NCBI GenBank assembly: GCA_001544655.2
Contig: FCOD02000015.1
Location: 1-64,000 of the forward strand
Length of the DNA: 64,000 nucleotides
Origin: Caballeronia turbans
Lineage (GTDB): Bacteria > Pseudomonadota > Gammaproteobacteria > Burkholderiales > Burkholderiaceae
Direction: 5' to 3'
Below the pieces are notes generated by a model. That model did not search any database. It was not told where the DNA came from and saw only the letters and a program-made list of their open reading frames with translations. The stretch's first letter is position 1. Every line of letters starts with the position of its first letter. The translations under genes were made by a program, and so were the position numbers. Shown here one piece after another: positions 16,528 to 25,346 of the stretch.

Positions 16528-17700
16528 TTATCGCGGATTCGTCGCGATGAAGTTTTTCACTGCCGCATAAGTGGGTTTTTTCGTCACGCCGTCGTTCAGC
16601 ATGATGCCGTACGGTCCTTGTCCTGTAGGCGGATCGTCGTAAAGTTCATAAACCTGAAGCGACTGAATGTTGTATTGCGGCGCAATGGCGAGCAGCGCGC
16701 CCATCATGCTGTTCGCCATGAATGTCCCCGCCTGATCGGGCGTGCCGGGGAAGTCGGGCCGCATGCCCACTTCATTGATCCAGATCGGCTTGCCGAACGA
16801 TTGCAGCGTCCCGATCACGTTGTAGCACAGCGTTCCGCACGCGTGGGTTATATCGCCCTGCTCCGAATACCAGTGCCACGCGGTGATGTCCCACGTGACG
16901 ACCGGATGCCCGCTCGTGCCATCTGGCTGCGTGCCGTTCGCGAGCATCACGTCCAGGCCCGGATGCATCCACGTATTGCCCCCGATGATGATCTTGCCAA
17001 CAGGATCGACCGACTTGATGCCCGCGATCAAGCCGCGTATGACACCGCGCGCGATCTGAAAGCAGTCGTTCTTGTAGTCGGTGCTCGTGGCGCCGTCGAC
17101 CCAGCCGACGAGACACGTCGGCGCGAGTTCGTTGGTGACTTCGTAATAGGCGTAGTGCTGCACATTGACGATCTGCTGAGCGAGCGTGTAGCTCGCCTGA
17201 TAAGCCGCATTCTCGTCGGGAAAATTGAGCTGCTGCAAGATCACCGGATAAACCGTCACGCCGGACTTCGCCATCATCTGGGCGATGCTCGAAAGTTTTT
17301 GCGCGCCTTCCACATTGGACACGTCGTTGCGATACAACGTGACATTGAGATCCTTGAGTTGCGCGAGCTGCTGCTCGGGCGTGGACTTCGTGTACGGACC
17401 GGCTAAATTGACATGACCGTTCATGCCATAAAACACTCTGCCCGAAGGCGCGATTGCAGGCAGCGCGGTGCTGCTTGCGCCGCTCTCCGAGGCAGTCGAA
17501 GGACTCGATGCGCCTGAAACGCCCGCCTGCGATCCGCCCGCCGTGGCCGCGCTGCCGCCGCTATCGCCGCCGCCGCCCCCGCATGCCGCCAGCGTGAAGA
17601 CGACTGCGAAACTCAGCAACATTGAAAGTCGTCCTGGAGAAGCGGATCGGTGCGATCTGAAGATGCGCGCAATGGAGAGCGTGGAAAAGTTTCCTGTCAT
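16528..17700 (-). CDS. Lipoprotein with a GH-A clan glycosidase-like domain
   Basis: A 390-residue protein starting at ATG 17700, with CGAGG 7 bases upstream. A lipobox (FTLAAC followed by five glycines) marks lipid attachment, and a Ser/Gly/Ala-rich linker follows. The domain from about residue 85 looks like a TIM barrel of clan GH-A. Two glutamates sit where the acid/base and nucleophile are expected: EVTNELAP (an NE pair after strand 4) and WINEVGM (after strand 7). There is also a WHWYS motif. It probably hydrolyses a beta-linked polysaccharide at the cell surface, perhaps the cell's own exopolysaccharide. No family number can be fixed by eye. Confidence 0.75.
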   Translation of the reverse strand: MTGNFSTLSIARIFRSHRSASPGRLSMLLSFAVVFTLAACGGGGGDSGGSAATAGGSQAGVSGASSPSTASESGASSTALPAIAPSGRVFYGMNGHVNLAGPYTKSTPEQQLAQLKDLNVTLYRNDVSNVEGAQKLSSIAQMMAKSGVTVYPVILQQLNFPDENAAYQASYTLAQQIVNVQHYAYYEVTNELAPTCLVGWVDGATSTDYKNDCFQIARGVIRGLIAGIKSVDPVGKIIIGGNTWMHPGLDVMLANGTQPDGTSGHPVVTWDITAWHWYSEQGDITHACGTLCYNVIGTLQSFGKPIWINEVGMRPDFPGTPDQAGTFMANSMMGALLAIAPQYNIQSLQVYELYDDPPTGQGPYGIMLNDGVTKKPTYAAVKNFIATNPR

Positions 17701-18192
17701 GGCAGCCTCGGAATTTTGGAAAAGATATCGAGCGCCCGGTTCATTGCCGGCTCTGAAACACCCACGTCGCGCGCATCGCGAACAGGTGCAAGCCGCGTTC
17801 GAATAATCACGAACGCGGCTTCGCTTCGATACAAGAGATAAGGGAGCACCCCGTTGGCCGATGCGCAAACAACGCGATGGCCCGGCATGGCGCTCACCGG
17901 ATGCCACAAGAGATCCTCGCGCTGCTTGAACGTGAGCGCGAAGGATGATCGGAGTTTCGTCGACGACGTGAGCATGCAATCGGCATGCATGTCACGAACA
18001 CGCTAGCACATCGTATCGACAGGGCCGGCATATTCAAGCGCCGTTCCGTCTTCCCCTATTCGACTGATGAAAATGGAAAGGCTCGAAGTAAGGCGATCGT
18101 TAGGCTCGCGGATTGCTTGAGCCGCGTGACATGGCGCATAAGACGCGCCGCATTTGATCGAGTTCAGTCCAATCCTTCCCGGAGATGCATGC
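17701..18192. other. Non-coding stretch with a 12-bp hairpin
   Basis: About 490 bp between the lipoprotein gene and the ADH remnant, without a supportable gene. It contains a perfect hairpin with arms AAGCCGCGTTCG (17790-17801) and CGAACGCGGCTT (17810-17821) around an 8-base AT-rich loop. The hairpin lacks a T run and could be the leftover terminator of a deleted gene. The truncated ADH next to it supports a past deletion here. Confidence 0.5.
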
Positions 18193-18420
18193 GCTTTCGA
18201 TTTCGGCACCTTCTGGATGAAGGGCCAGCACATGGCGAAGGGTCAGGCGAACGTGGAGGCCTACAACCGCAAACTGCGCGACCTGATCGCCGCCGGCAAG
18301 GCGAAACCTTCGCAGATCATCTCGCACGAACTGTCGCTTGCGCAGGCGCCCGAAGGCTACAAGAACTTCGACGAACGCAAGGAAGGCTGGACCAAGGTCG
18401 CCCTCAAGGCCGCGGCCTAA
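18193..18420 (+). pseudogene. 3' remnant of a zinc-type alcohol/formaldehyde dehydrogenase
   Basis: About 75 codons, from AFDFGTFWMKGQHMAKGQAN through YNRKLRDLIAAGKAKPSQII to EGWTKVALKAAA, match the C-terminal end of FdhA-like zinc alcohol dehydrogenases (normally about 390 residues). The catalytic and NAD-binding domains are absent, and no frame to the left restores them, so this is a truncation rather than a frameshift. An open frame does extend up to ATG 18154 and could be translated by chance. The next gene follows after 13 bp with a good ribosome site, so the original pair was probably an ADH-SDR operon. Confidence 0.75.
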
Positions 18421-18433
18421 CAAGGAGAACACC

Positions 18434-19309
18434 ATGACCGATACTGCTCAACCCGACTATCCCCGCGCGCCGATGCCGTCGCAGCAACAGGACAGGCGTC
18501 CCGGCCTCACCGCGCCGATGAACCCGCAGCCCGATCACGGCGAATCGACATATAAGGGCAGCGGCAAGCTCAAGGACAAGATCGCGCTCATTACAGGCGC
18601 GGACAGCGGCATCGGCCGCGCGGTCGCGATCGCCTATGCGCGCGAAGGCGCGGATGTCGCCATCGCCTATCTCGACGAGCATGACGACGCAAAGGAAACC
18701 GCGCGCTGGGTCGAGCAGGCGGGACGGCGCGCGCTACTGCTGCCCGGCGACATCACCGACCGCGCGCATTGCAGGCAGATCGTCGAGAATACCGCGCAGA
18801 CGTTCGGGCGCATCGACGTGCTCGTGAACAACGCCGCCTATCAGGCGACTTACGACAAGCTCGAGGACATCAGCGACGACGAATGGGACAAGACCTATTC
18901 GACCAACATCGGCGCGATGTTCCGCATCACGAAGGCGGCGCTCGCGCACATGAAGCCCGGCAGCGCGATCATCAATACGACTTCCGTCAATGCCGACGCG
19001 CCGAATCCCGGCCTGATCGCGTATGCAAGCACCAAGGGCGCGATTCAGAACTTCACGGGCGGGCTCGCGCAGCTTCTGGCGGAGCGCGGCATACGCGCGA
19101 ACTGCGTCGCGCCGGGGCCGATCTGGACGCCGCTCATTCCATCGACGATGCCGCCGTCGAGCGTCGAGAACTTCGGGAACCAGACGCCGATGAAGCGCCC
19201 CGGCCAGCCTGCGGAACTCGCCGCCGCCTATGTGATGCTCGCATCGGACGAGGCGAGCTATACGTCGGGCGCGACCATCGCCGTGACAGGTGGCAAGCCG
19301 ATTATCTAA
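18434..19309 (+). CDS. SDR-family oxidoreductase with N-terminal extension
   Basis: A 291-residue protein preceded by AAGGAGAACACC. The first 45 residues are a polar, proline-rich extension (YPRAPMPSQQQDRRPG...) typical of the YghA/YhdF group. The Rossmann motif TGADSGIGRAVAIAYAREG is near residue 57, NNAAY near 135, and the catalytic set is S in TTSVNAD with Y-x3-K in YASTKGA. It should oxidise an alcohol or reduce a carbonyl with NAD(P)H. Homologues are often induced by general stress. It lies directly after the ADH remnant and converges on a small leftward gene. Confidence 0.88.
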   Translation: MTDTAQPDYPRAPMPSQQQDRRPGLTAPMNPQPDHGESTYKGSGKLKDKIALITGADSGIGRAVAIAYAREGADVAIAYLDEHDDAKETARWVEQAGRRALLLPGDITDRAHCRQIVENTAQTFGRIDVLVNNAAYQATYDKLEDISDDEWDKTYSTNIGAMFRITKAALAHMKPGSAIINTTSVNADAPNPGLIAYASTKGAIQNFTGGLAQLLAERGIRANCVAPGPIWTPLIPSTMPPSSVENFGNQTPMKRPGQPAELAAAYVMLASDEASYTSGATIAVTGGKPII

Positions 19310-19320
19310 TTGGCGGATGT

Positions 19321-19548
19321 TCAGGCGGCCGCCGACGCTTGAAACAGGCGTCGGTCGATGTCGTCCTTTCCGGCATTCAGCGCGTACGCGCGAGCGTCGT
19401 CGGCAGAAGCAAAATGTCCGAGCACGCCGCTCGCACGCTGAATGCCGTCGCCATCGCAGACGATCGTCATCGCCGCGTAGAGACCACCGTCGAACGCGGC
19501 CATCGGCGTAATGACGAAGCCGCGATAGGTGACCGTAGGTTGAAGCAT
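19321..19548 (-). CDS. Small conserved hypothetical protein
   Basis: A 75-residue soluble protein; ATG 19548 follows GAGAGAGGG. The sequence (MLQPTVTYRGFVITPMAAFD, then YAAMTIVCDGDGIQRASG and a C-terminal helix with DDARAYALNAGKDDIDRR) predicts a small beta sheet plus a helix. I recognise the general type from Burkholderia genomes but know of no function. Its stop lies 11 bp from the converging SDR stop. Confidence 0.7.
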   Translation of the reverse strand: MLQPTVTYRGFVITPMAAFDGGLYAAMTIVCDGDGIQRASGVLGHFASADDARAYALNAGKDDIDRRLFQASAAA

Positions 19549-19802
19549 GGCACCCTCTCTCTCATCTGATAGCTTTCTTCGCCCTTTTCGGCAGCATTCG
19601 CTGCCGCAGGGCTGCATGTCAGATTTTCCATTCGCGCAATGAGCCGACGATTGGGGAAAACCAGAAAAAAGGAGGGCGTGCCGTTTTTGAAAACGAATAC
19701 ATGAGGTCGGAAGACATTGCGCCAGGGTTGCGGCCTATTGCCCGAGCTTGCGCCCGCTCACGACTCTACGCTGAGTTCCCGTGCGTCGCGCCGATGAACC
19801 GC

Positions 19803-20435
19803 TCACCGCCGCGCTTCCGTCGCCATCCGCACCGCGAGACCGGCGAGCACCGTGCCCATCAGCCAGCGCTGAATCAGAAGCCATGCGGGCCTGCGCGCCA
19901 GAAAGACCGCGATCGATCCGGCGGTCATCGCGACGATCGAATTCACCGTGATGCTCAGCATGATCTGCACGACGCCGAGCGCGAGCGACTGGCCGAGCAC
20001 GCCGCCGTGCGCGGGGTCGATGAACTGCGGCAGCAGCGACAGATAAAGCACGGCGATCTTCGGATTCAGCAGGTTCGTGACGAAGCCCATCGTGAAGAGC
20101 TTGCGCGGGCTATCGACAGGCAAATCGCGCACCTGAAACGGCGAGCGCCCGCCCGGCTTGACCGCTTGCCACGCGAGATACAGCAGATAGAGCGCGCCGC
20201 CGAAGCGCAGCGCGTCATAGGCGAACGGGATCGCGATCAGAAGTGCGGTGATGCCGAACGCCGCGCACAGCATGTAGAACACGAAACCGAGCGCCACGCC
20301 GCCGAGCGAGATCAGCCCCGCCGTGCGACCCTGGCAGATCGAGCGGGAGATCAGATAGACCATGTTCGGCCCTGGCGTGAGCGCCATCCCGAGCGCGACG
20401 AGAGCGAATGCGAGCAGTTGCGGCGTGTGAGGCAT
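19803..20435 (-). CDS. LysE/RhtB-family amino-acid exporter
   Basis: A 210-residue inner-membrane protein with six hydrophobic segments. ATG 20435 is chosen because GGAG lies 8 bases upstream and the product then starts MPHTPQLLAFALVALGMALT, followed by the family motif PGPNMVYLISRS. The second signature is GFVTNLLNPKIAVLYLSLLPQF near residue 115. Members export basic or neutral amino acids or homoserine lactones; the substrate here is open. It is a single gene. The 254-bp gap downstream holds nothing evident. Confidence 0.88.
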   Translation of the reverse strand: MPHTPQLLAFALVALGMALTPGPNMVYLISRSICQGRTAGLISLGGVALGFVFYMLCAAFGITALLIAIPFAYDALRFGGALYLLYLAWQAVKPGGRSPFQVRDLPVDSPRKLFTMGFVTNLLNPKIAVLYLSLLPQFIDPAHGGVLGQSLALGVVQIMLSITVNSIVAMTAGSIAVFLARRPAWLLIQRWLMGTVLAGLAVRMATEARR

Positions 20436-20591
20436 CGGACGGCTCCGGCTGAAGAGATCGATGCATCTTCTCGTGCGATACGCCGGGTCGCCAGATACAA
20501 ATTTCAAGGCGCCCGTCGATACACTTGAGCGAAGCCGAAATACATCTGCAAGGCACCGTCCTGCATGAACCTCAACGCGTCACGATCTGCC

Positions 20592-21338
20592 TCAACGCAT
20601 GCCGCCGCTCGCGATAAGGCTTTCGCCGGTCATCCAGCGCGCATCGTCGGATGCGAGGAATACCGCGATCGATGCGATGTCGTCCGGCTGGCCGAGGCGT
20701 CCGAGCGGCGTTTGCGCGAGCGCTGCCGCATCCAAATCGGAGCCGATGATGCCCGCGCTATGCGTGCCTTCGGTCACCACGACGCCCGGATTGATCGAGT
20801 TCACACGGATCTTTCTCGCGCCGAGTTCGCGCGCGAGGACGCCGGTGATCGCATCGACGGCGCCTTTCGTGCCGCTGTACACCGCGCTCGTCGGCGGCGT
20901 GATGCGGGTCACGACCGAACTGACGTTGATGATGCTCGAGCCTTCGCCGAGATGCTTCGCTGCGGCCTGGGTCGTCAGAAGCGTGCCGAGAACGTTGATA
21001 TTGAACTGCTTATGGAAGTGCTCTTCGGTGATCTCTTCGAGCGCTGCGAACTCGTAGACGCCCGAGTTGTTCACGAGGATATCGAGGCGTCCATAGGTTT
21101 CGATCGCTGCATTCACGATGCCCTGCGCATCGGCCGCCTTCGACACATCGCCGCCGACGGCGATCGCCTTTCCGTTCGATGCAGTAATGTCCGCGACGAC
21201 CGCATCCGCGCCCGCCTTGCTGCTCGCATAGTTGACGACGACCGATGCGCCTTCCGCCGCGAGCGCCTTTGCAATCGCCGCACCGATACCTTTGGACGCG
21301 CCCGTGACGACCGCCACCTTGCCTGCGAGTTTGCTCAT
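20592..21338 (-). CDS. SDR-family oxidoreductase, glucose-1-dehydrogenase type
   Basis: A 248-residue classical SDR of standard length. The Rossmann motif TGASKGIG is at 13-20, NNSG near 90, and the catalytic S (NVSSVVTR) and Y-x3-K (YSGTKGA) are intact. The end reads WMTGESLIASGGMR, as in FabG-like 3-oxoacyl reductases. The leftward gene has a divergent methyltransferase upstream with a 170-bp gap. The substrate is unknown. Confidence 0.87.
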   Translation of the reverse strand: MSKLAGKVAVVTGASKGIGAAIAKALAAEGASVVVNYASSKAGADAVVADITASNGKAIAVGGDVSKAADAQGIVNAAIETYGRLDILVNNSGVYEFAALEEITEEHFHKQFNINVLGTLLTTQAAAKHLGEGSSIINVSSVVTRITPPTSAVYSGTKGAVDAITGVLARELGARKIRVNSINPGVVVTEGTHSAGIIGSDLDAAALAQTPLGRLGQPDDIASIAVFLASDDARWMTGESLIASGGMR

Positions 21339-21508
21339 GATCGAATTCCTTGAAAAGATTATTTAATGCCCGGAGTGGCTGGTTGTGCCGGTGGCAAAAC
21401 CGCCGTGACAGCTCTCAATGTAGACATCTCTTCGAACACGATAAAGCAGCGTAGAGTGAAAAGACTTGCGGGCTCATGCGAATAATCGAACATGGGCGCG
21501 TCATAGTC

Positions 21509-22327
21509 ATGAACACGTCACGACACGACACGCATTTCGCCGGCCATATTCCCGAGCTTTACGATCGCTATCTCGTGCCGATGCTCTTTGCGCCCTGCGC
21601 AGGCGATATCGCGCGCCGCGCCGCGGCGCTCGAACCATCGCGCGTACTGGAAACGGCCGCAGGCACCGGCGCGGTCACGCGCGCGCTGGCGCACGCGCTG
21701 CCCGCGCATGTCGATATCGTCGCGACCGATCTGAATCAGGCAATGCTCGATCGCGCCGCGATGACGCATATCGGCAGAACGGTGACGTGGCAGCAGGCCA
21801 ATGCGTTGCAATTGCCTTTCGACGATGCGAGCTTCGATATCGTCGTCTGCCAGTTCGGCGCAATGTTCTTTCCCGACAAGACGGCCGCGTTCGCGCAGGC
21901 ACATCGTGTGCTGCGGCCCGGCGGCGCACTTCTCTTCAACGTGTGGGACCGCATCGAAGAGAACGAGTTTGCCGACACGATTACCGCCGCGCTAGGCCGC
22001 CTCTTTCCCGCCGATCCGCCGCTTTTCATGAAGCGCACGCCACACGGCTATTTCGATCGGGACGCGATTTCGCACGACCTCGCAGCCGCGGGGTTCGATG
22101 CGAAGCCGCGCTTCGATACGATCACGCAACGCAGCCGCGCATCATCGGCGGACGTGGTCGCCATCGCTTATTGCCAGGGCACGCCCTTGCGCAACGAGAT
22201 CGAAGCGCGCACCGGCGCGAGTCTGGAAGAGGCGACATCGGCATGTGCCGAAGCCATCGCGGCGCGCTTCGGATCGGGTCCCGTCGCTGGAAAGATTCAG
22301 GCGCATGTGATCGTCGTGCAGCGCTAA
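21509..22327 (+). CDS. SAM-dependent methyltransferase
   Basis: A 272-residue protein. The start at 21509 gives MNTSRHDTHFAGHIPELYDR, which reads like the normal N-terminus of this type; an ATG at 21476 is possible, and neither has a strong ribosome site. The SAM motif is VLETAAGTGAVTRALAHALP near residue 45, followed by VATDLNQAMLDRA and LPFDDASFDIVVCQFGAMFF. It resembles UbiE/Coq5-type enzymes; the substrate is unknown. Its stop overlaps the converging monooxygenase pseudogene by 4 bp. Confidence 0.82.
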   Translation: MNTSRHDTHFAGHIPELYDRYLVPMLFAPCAGDIARRAAALEPSRVLETAAGTGAVTRALAHALPAHVDIVATDLNQAMLDRAAMTHIGRTVTWQQANALQLPFDDASFDIVVCQFGAMFFPDKTAAFAQAHRVLRPGGALLFNVWDRIEENEFADTITAALGRLFPADPPLFMKRTPHGYFDRDAISHDLAAAGFDAKPRFDTITQRSRASSADVVAIAYCQGTPLRNEIEARTGASLEEATSACAEAIAARFGSGPVAGKIQAHVIVVQR

Positions 22328-23953
22328 GGCGTGACGCCGCGGCCCAGCACGCGATCGAGCCATGCGATCAGCGCATCCGGTGCGCATCGCGCGCTTCGAA
22401 AGCCGATATGCCCATCCGGCCTCACGGCCCACACCATGCCGTGCTTCGCACCGAATGCATCGGCGAACTCGCCTGCGTTATCGCTCAGCGTTCGATAGTC
22501 TTCCCGCGCAGGCTCGAACGACGCCGCGTTCGCCACCTTCGGCGACACGATCGACACCGCGCTCGCCGCCGGGCCGAGCGCTGCGCGCCACGCATCGACG
22601 GCCGCATCGAACGCGGCGATGCGGGCTGCATCGGCATCGTCGTCCAAATAGCCGATGAGCGTGTGACGTCCGCGCCCGAGATGATCGTGCAAGCGCTGCG
22701 CATGTCCGATGAACGCCTCCACGAGACCGCCGGCCTGCGGCGCGCGATCGCCGGGCGCGGGCAATGCCGCGTCCATGTCGGGACATTCATCCATGACGAT
22801 CGGACTGCTGCCGCGATAACCCACGAGCAGTTGCGTCTCGCGCATCGCGGGCTTGATTTCGCCGTGCGCGAGGACCGTGTTCAACGCGCGGCTCGTCGAT
22901 TCGACGACATCGAGCCCCGACCGGCCGCCGCTCCGCTTCGTAGCTGTCGAGCAGCGCTTCATGCGCGACGCCGCGCGCCGCCAGCGTGAGCTTCCATGCG
23001 AGATTGTGCGCGTCCTGCAAGCCGGTGTTCATGCCCTGCCCGCCGACGGGCGGATGGATATGCGCGGCATCGCCGGCAAGAAACACCCGCCCGCGCGCAT
23101 AGTGCTGCGCGATCCGATGACTCACGCGATACACCGACGACCAGCGCATCGACGAAAGCCGCGTGCCCTTCGGCAGGATCGGCAGCATGATGCGTTCGAT
23201 CTCGTTGAAATCGGGCGTGGAATTCAGGCCGTGCCGGGCGGCATCGTCGGGGAGCAGAACCATCGAGAGGCGATAGCGGCGCGCGGAGCCGCGCACCGGC
23301 AGCGCGGCGAGCGTGGTCGCCGCCGCGCCGCCCTCGCCCGACACGTTGAAGCGGTACATGCGGCCGCGCGGCAAATCCCAGTCGACATCGACATCGGCGA
23401 GCATGAAGGTCTGCGGATACTGATCGCCTTCATAGGCGACGTTCAACTGCCGGCGCACCGTGCTGCGCGCGCCGTCGCAACCGACGAGCCAGCGGCATCG
23501 AACGGTACGGCTCTCGCCGCATGCGTCCTGTATGCGCGCGTCGATCACGTCGCCGGATTCGGTGAAATCGACGAGCGTCGCGCCGTATTCGACGTGCCCG
23601 CCATTGCGCGCAAGCGCCGCTTCCAGAATGCGCTCGGTCTCGAACTGTGCGAGCGACAGCGCGCCATACGGCAGTCCGGCGCGCAGCACCTCCGCGCTGA
23701 ACGCGAGCGCGCCGTCCTGAAACGTATCAGCACCCGTGATCCACACACCCGCATCGATCGCGTCGCGCGCGATACCCAGATCCTCGAAAATCTCCAGCGT
23801 GCGCGCCGTCACGCCGAGCGCCTTGACGAAGAAGACGCGCTCGTCATGCGCGTCGGTCACACGCGCCTTCACGCCATCGCGGCGCAGTTCGGCGGCGAGC
23901 ATCAAGCCGACGGGGCCCGCGCCGGCAATCAGCACATCGGTCTTATCGAACAT
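22324..23953 (-). pseudogene. FAD-dependent aromatic monooxygenase gene, frameshifted
   Basis: The N-terminal part (start ATG 23953, AGGAG upstream) has the FAD motif VLIAGAGPVGLMLAAELRR, and the second FAD motif RVFLAGDAAHIHPPVGGQGM is near residue 285. The family is the PheA/TfdB/MhpA phenol hydroxylase group. At 22915-22918 a run of four C (four G in the coding strand) shifts the frame: before it the protein reads YEAERRPVG; the following LDVVESTSRALNTVL continues in another frame to 22324. Removing one G restores a protein of about 540 residues with the thioredoxin-like C-terminal domain. This is either a real loss of function or a homopolymer sequencing error. Confidence 0.85.
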
Positions 23954-24061
23954 GGTGCGATTTCTCCTGAGGAAACCGGCGAATGCCAATGCGCGCAACG
24001 TATCTTTTGTCGGCTGTCGTCAGGGAGAATAACCGTTAAGCGCTTGGCTGTGGCACGCGCG

Positions 24062-24349
24062 TCAGCCGCCAAGCGGCCCCAGGCGCAGGCCGATCGCGCA
24101 GCCCGCCGCGATGACGGCGAGCACCGTCGCCGCGATCGTCACGTAGACATAGTTTCGTTGCCGCGCGAACACGGCGAGCATCACGACGACGCGCAGCACC
24201 GGCAGCAGAATGAACAGCGCGACGCCCGCCGTCAGCGCCTTGGTGCCGATGACCAATCCCGCGCCGGTCAAGACGCACGCGGCCCATGTGCCGCACTGAA
24301 AAAAGCGCGCGAGCACCCGATCCATCGAAGCGGGCGTGAAGTCTTTCAT
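24062..24349 (-). CDS. DUF1634 membrane protein, partner of the TSUP exporter
   Basis: A 95-residue protein with three hydrophobic helices (FFQCGTWAACVLTGAGLVIG; AGVALFILLPVLRVVVMLAV; YVYVTIAATVLAVIAAG). DUF1634 proteins are usually encoded directly beside TSUP (TauE/SafE) transporters. Here the ATG overlaps the stop of the upstream TSUP gene (ATGA), so they are translationally coupled and probably form one transport unit. Its own function is not established. Confidence 0.8.
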   Translation of the reverse strand: MKDFTPASMDRVLARFFQCGTWAACVLTGAGLVIGTKALTAGVALFILLPVLRVVVMLAVFARQRNYVYVTIAATVLAVIAAGCAIGLRLGPLGG

Positions 24350-25212
24350 CGACCCGCACGCTCCAGAAGATCGATGCCGAATCCTTGCAGGAACATCTGG
24401 CACGCGACGAGCAGCAGCATCGACAGAAACAGCAGACGCAGGCGTTCGCTGCGGACTTTCATCAGCACGCGCGCGCCCGCGATTGCACCGACCACCGAGC
24501 CGAGCGCAACCGGCCCCGCGATGGCGCTCACGATCTCGCCGCGCAGAAAATAGGCGCTGGCGCTCGCGGCTGCGGTCACACCGATCATGAAGTTCGACGT
24601 CGCGGTCGATACCTTGATCGGCAGGCGCAATGCGTTGTCCATCGCCGGAATCTTGAGGATGCCGCTGCCGATGCCGAGCAGCGCGGAAACGACGCCGGCC
24701 GCGTACATCAGCGTGAGGCCGGCGGGCACGCGCCGCACTTCATAAGCGACATCCCGACGCAGCGTGCCGTCCGGATAGCTCGAGTGAAGATCGAGCGCGG
24801 CGGCGAGTCCTCGCGATGGAATCGGCCTCGACATGTCGGCGTGCTCTTCGCGGCGACTGAACATCTGCCACGCCGATACGACCAGCACGCCCGCGAAAAG
24901 AAAGTTCAGCGCGGCCACAGGGACGATGCCCGCGAGCAGCACGCCCGTCAGCGCGCCGAGCGTCGTGCCGGTTTCGAGCACGAGGGCGAGCCGCACGTTG
25001 GTCAGGCCGGCGCGCAGGAAGGCCGCAGCGCCGCCGCACGAACATGCGATCACGGACACGATGCTCGTGCCGATGGCCGCATGCATGTCGATATGAAAGA
25101 ACATCGTGAGGATGGGCACGATGAACAGCCCGCTCGCCATGCCAAGCATGCCGCCCGCCGCGCTCGCACCCATGCCCGCGCAGAAGAGCCAGAGGGTTGC
25201 TTCGAAGCTCAT
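24346..25212 (-). CDS. TSUP-family anion exporter (TauE/SafE type)
   Basis: A 288-residue inner-membrane protein with about eight helices arranged as two repeats. Start ATG 25212 follows CCGAGG. Family features are ASAAGGMLGMASGLFIVPIL in the first repeat and SALLGIGSGILKIPAM in the second. TSUP proteins export sulfite, sulfoacetate or organic anions. The gene is divergent from an IclR regulator gene with 134 bp between, so that regulator may control it. The sulfonate genes lie 30 kb to the right, so a sulfonate link is only a possibility; export of an aromatic-pathway acid is another. Confidence 0.85.
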   Translation of the reverse strand: MSFEATLWLFCAGMGASAAGGMLGMASGLFIVPILTMFFHIDMHAAIGTSIVSVIACSCGGAAAFLRAGLTNVRLALVLETGTTLGALTGVLLAGIVPVAALNFLFAGVLVVSAWQMFSRREEHADMSRPIPSRGLAAALDLHSSYPDGTLRRDVAYEVRRVPAGLTLMYAAGVVSALLGIGSGILKIPAMDNALRLPIKVSTATSNFMIGVTAAASASAYFLRGEIVSAIAGPVALGSVVGAIAGARVLMKVRSERLRLLFLSMLLLVACQMFLQGFGIDLLERAGR

Positions 25213-25346
25213 CGAATCGGCCTCGGTGAAGTATCGCACGTCATCAATATAACATGTCATAACAAGTAGAGAAAGCAGCGGACGGATGAAGGCCGATCGT
25301 CTCGCGCTATGATTCGCCCATCGCACGACAAAAACGACAGCCGAAC

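Noticed and set aside
17790-17821. Perfect 12-bp hairpin considered as an active terminator
   Set aside because: No T run on either side and no gene ending close by; kept only as a structural remark.
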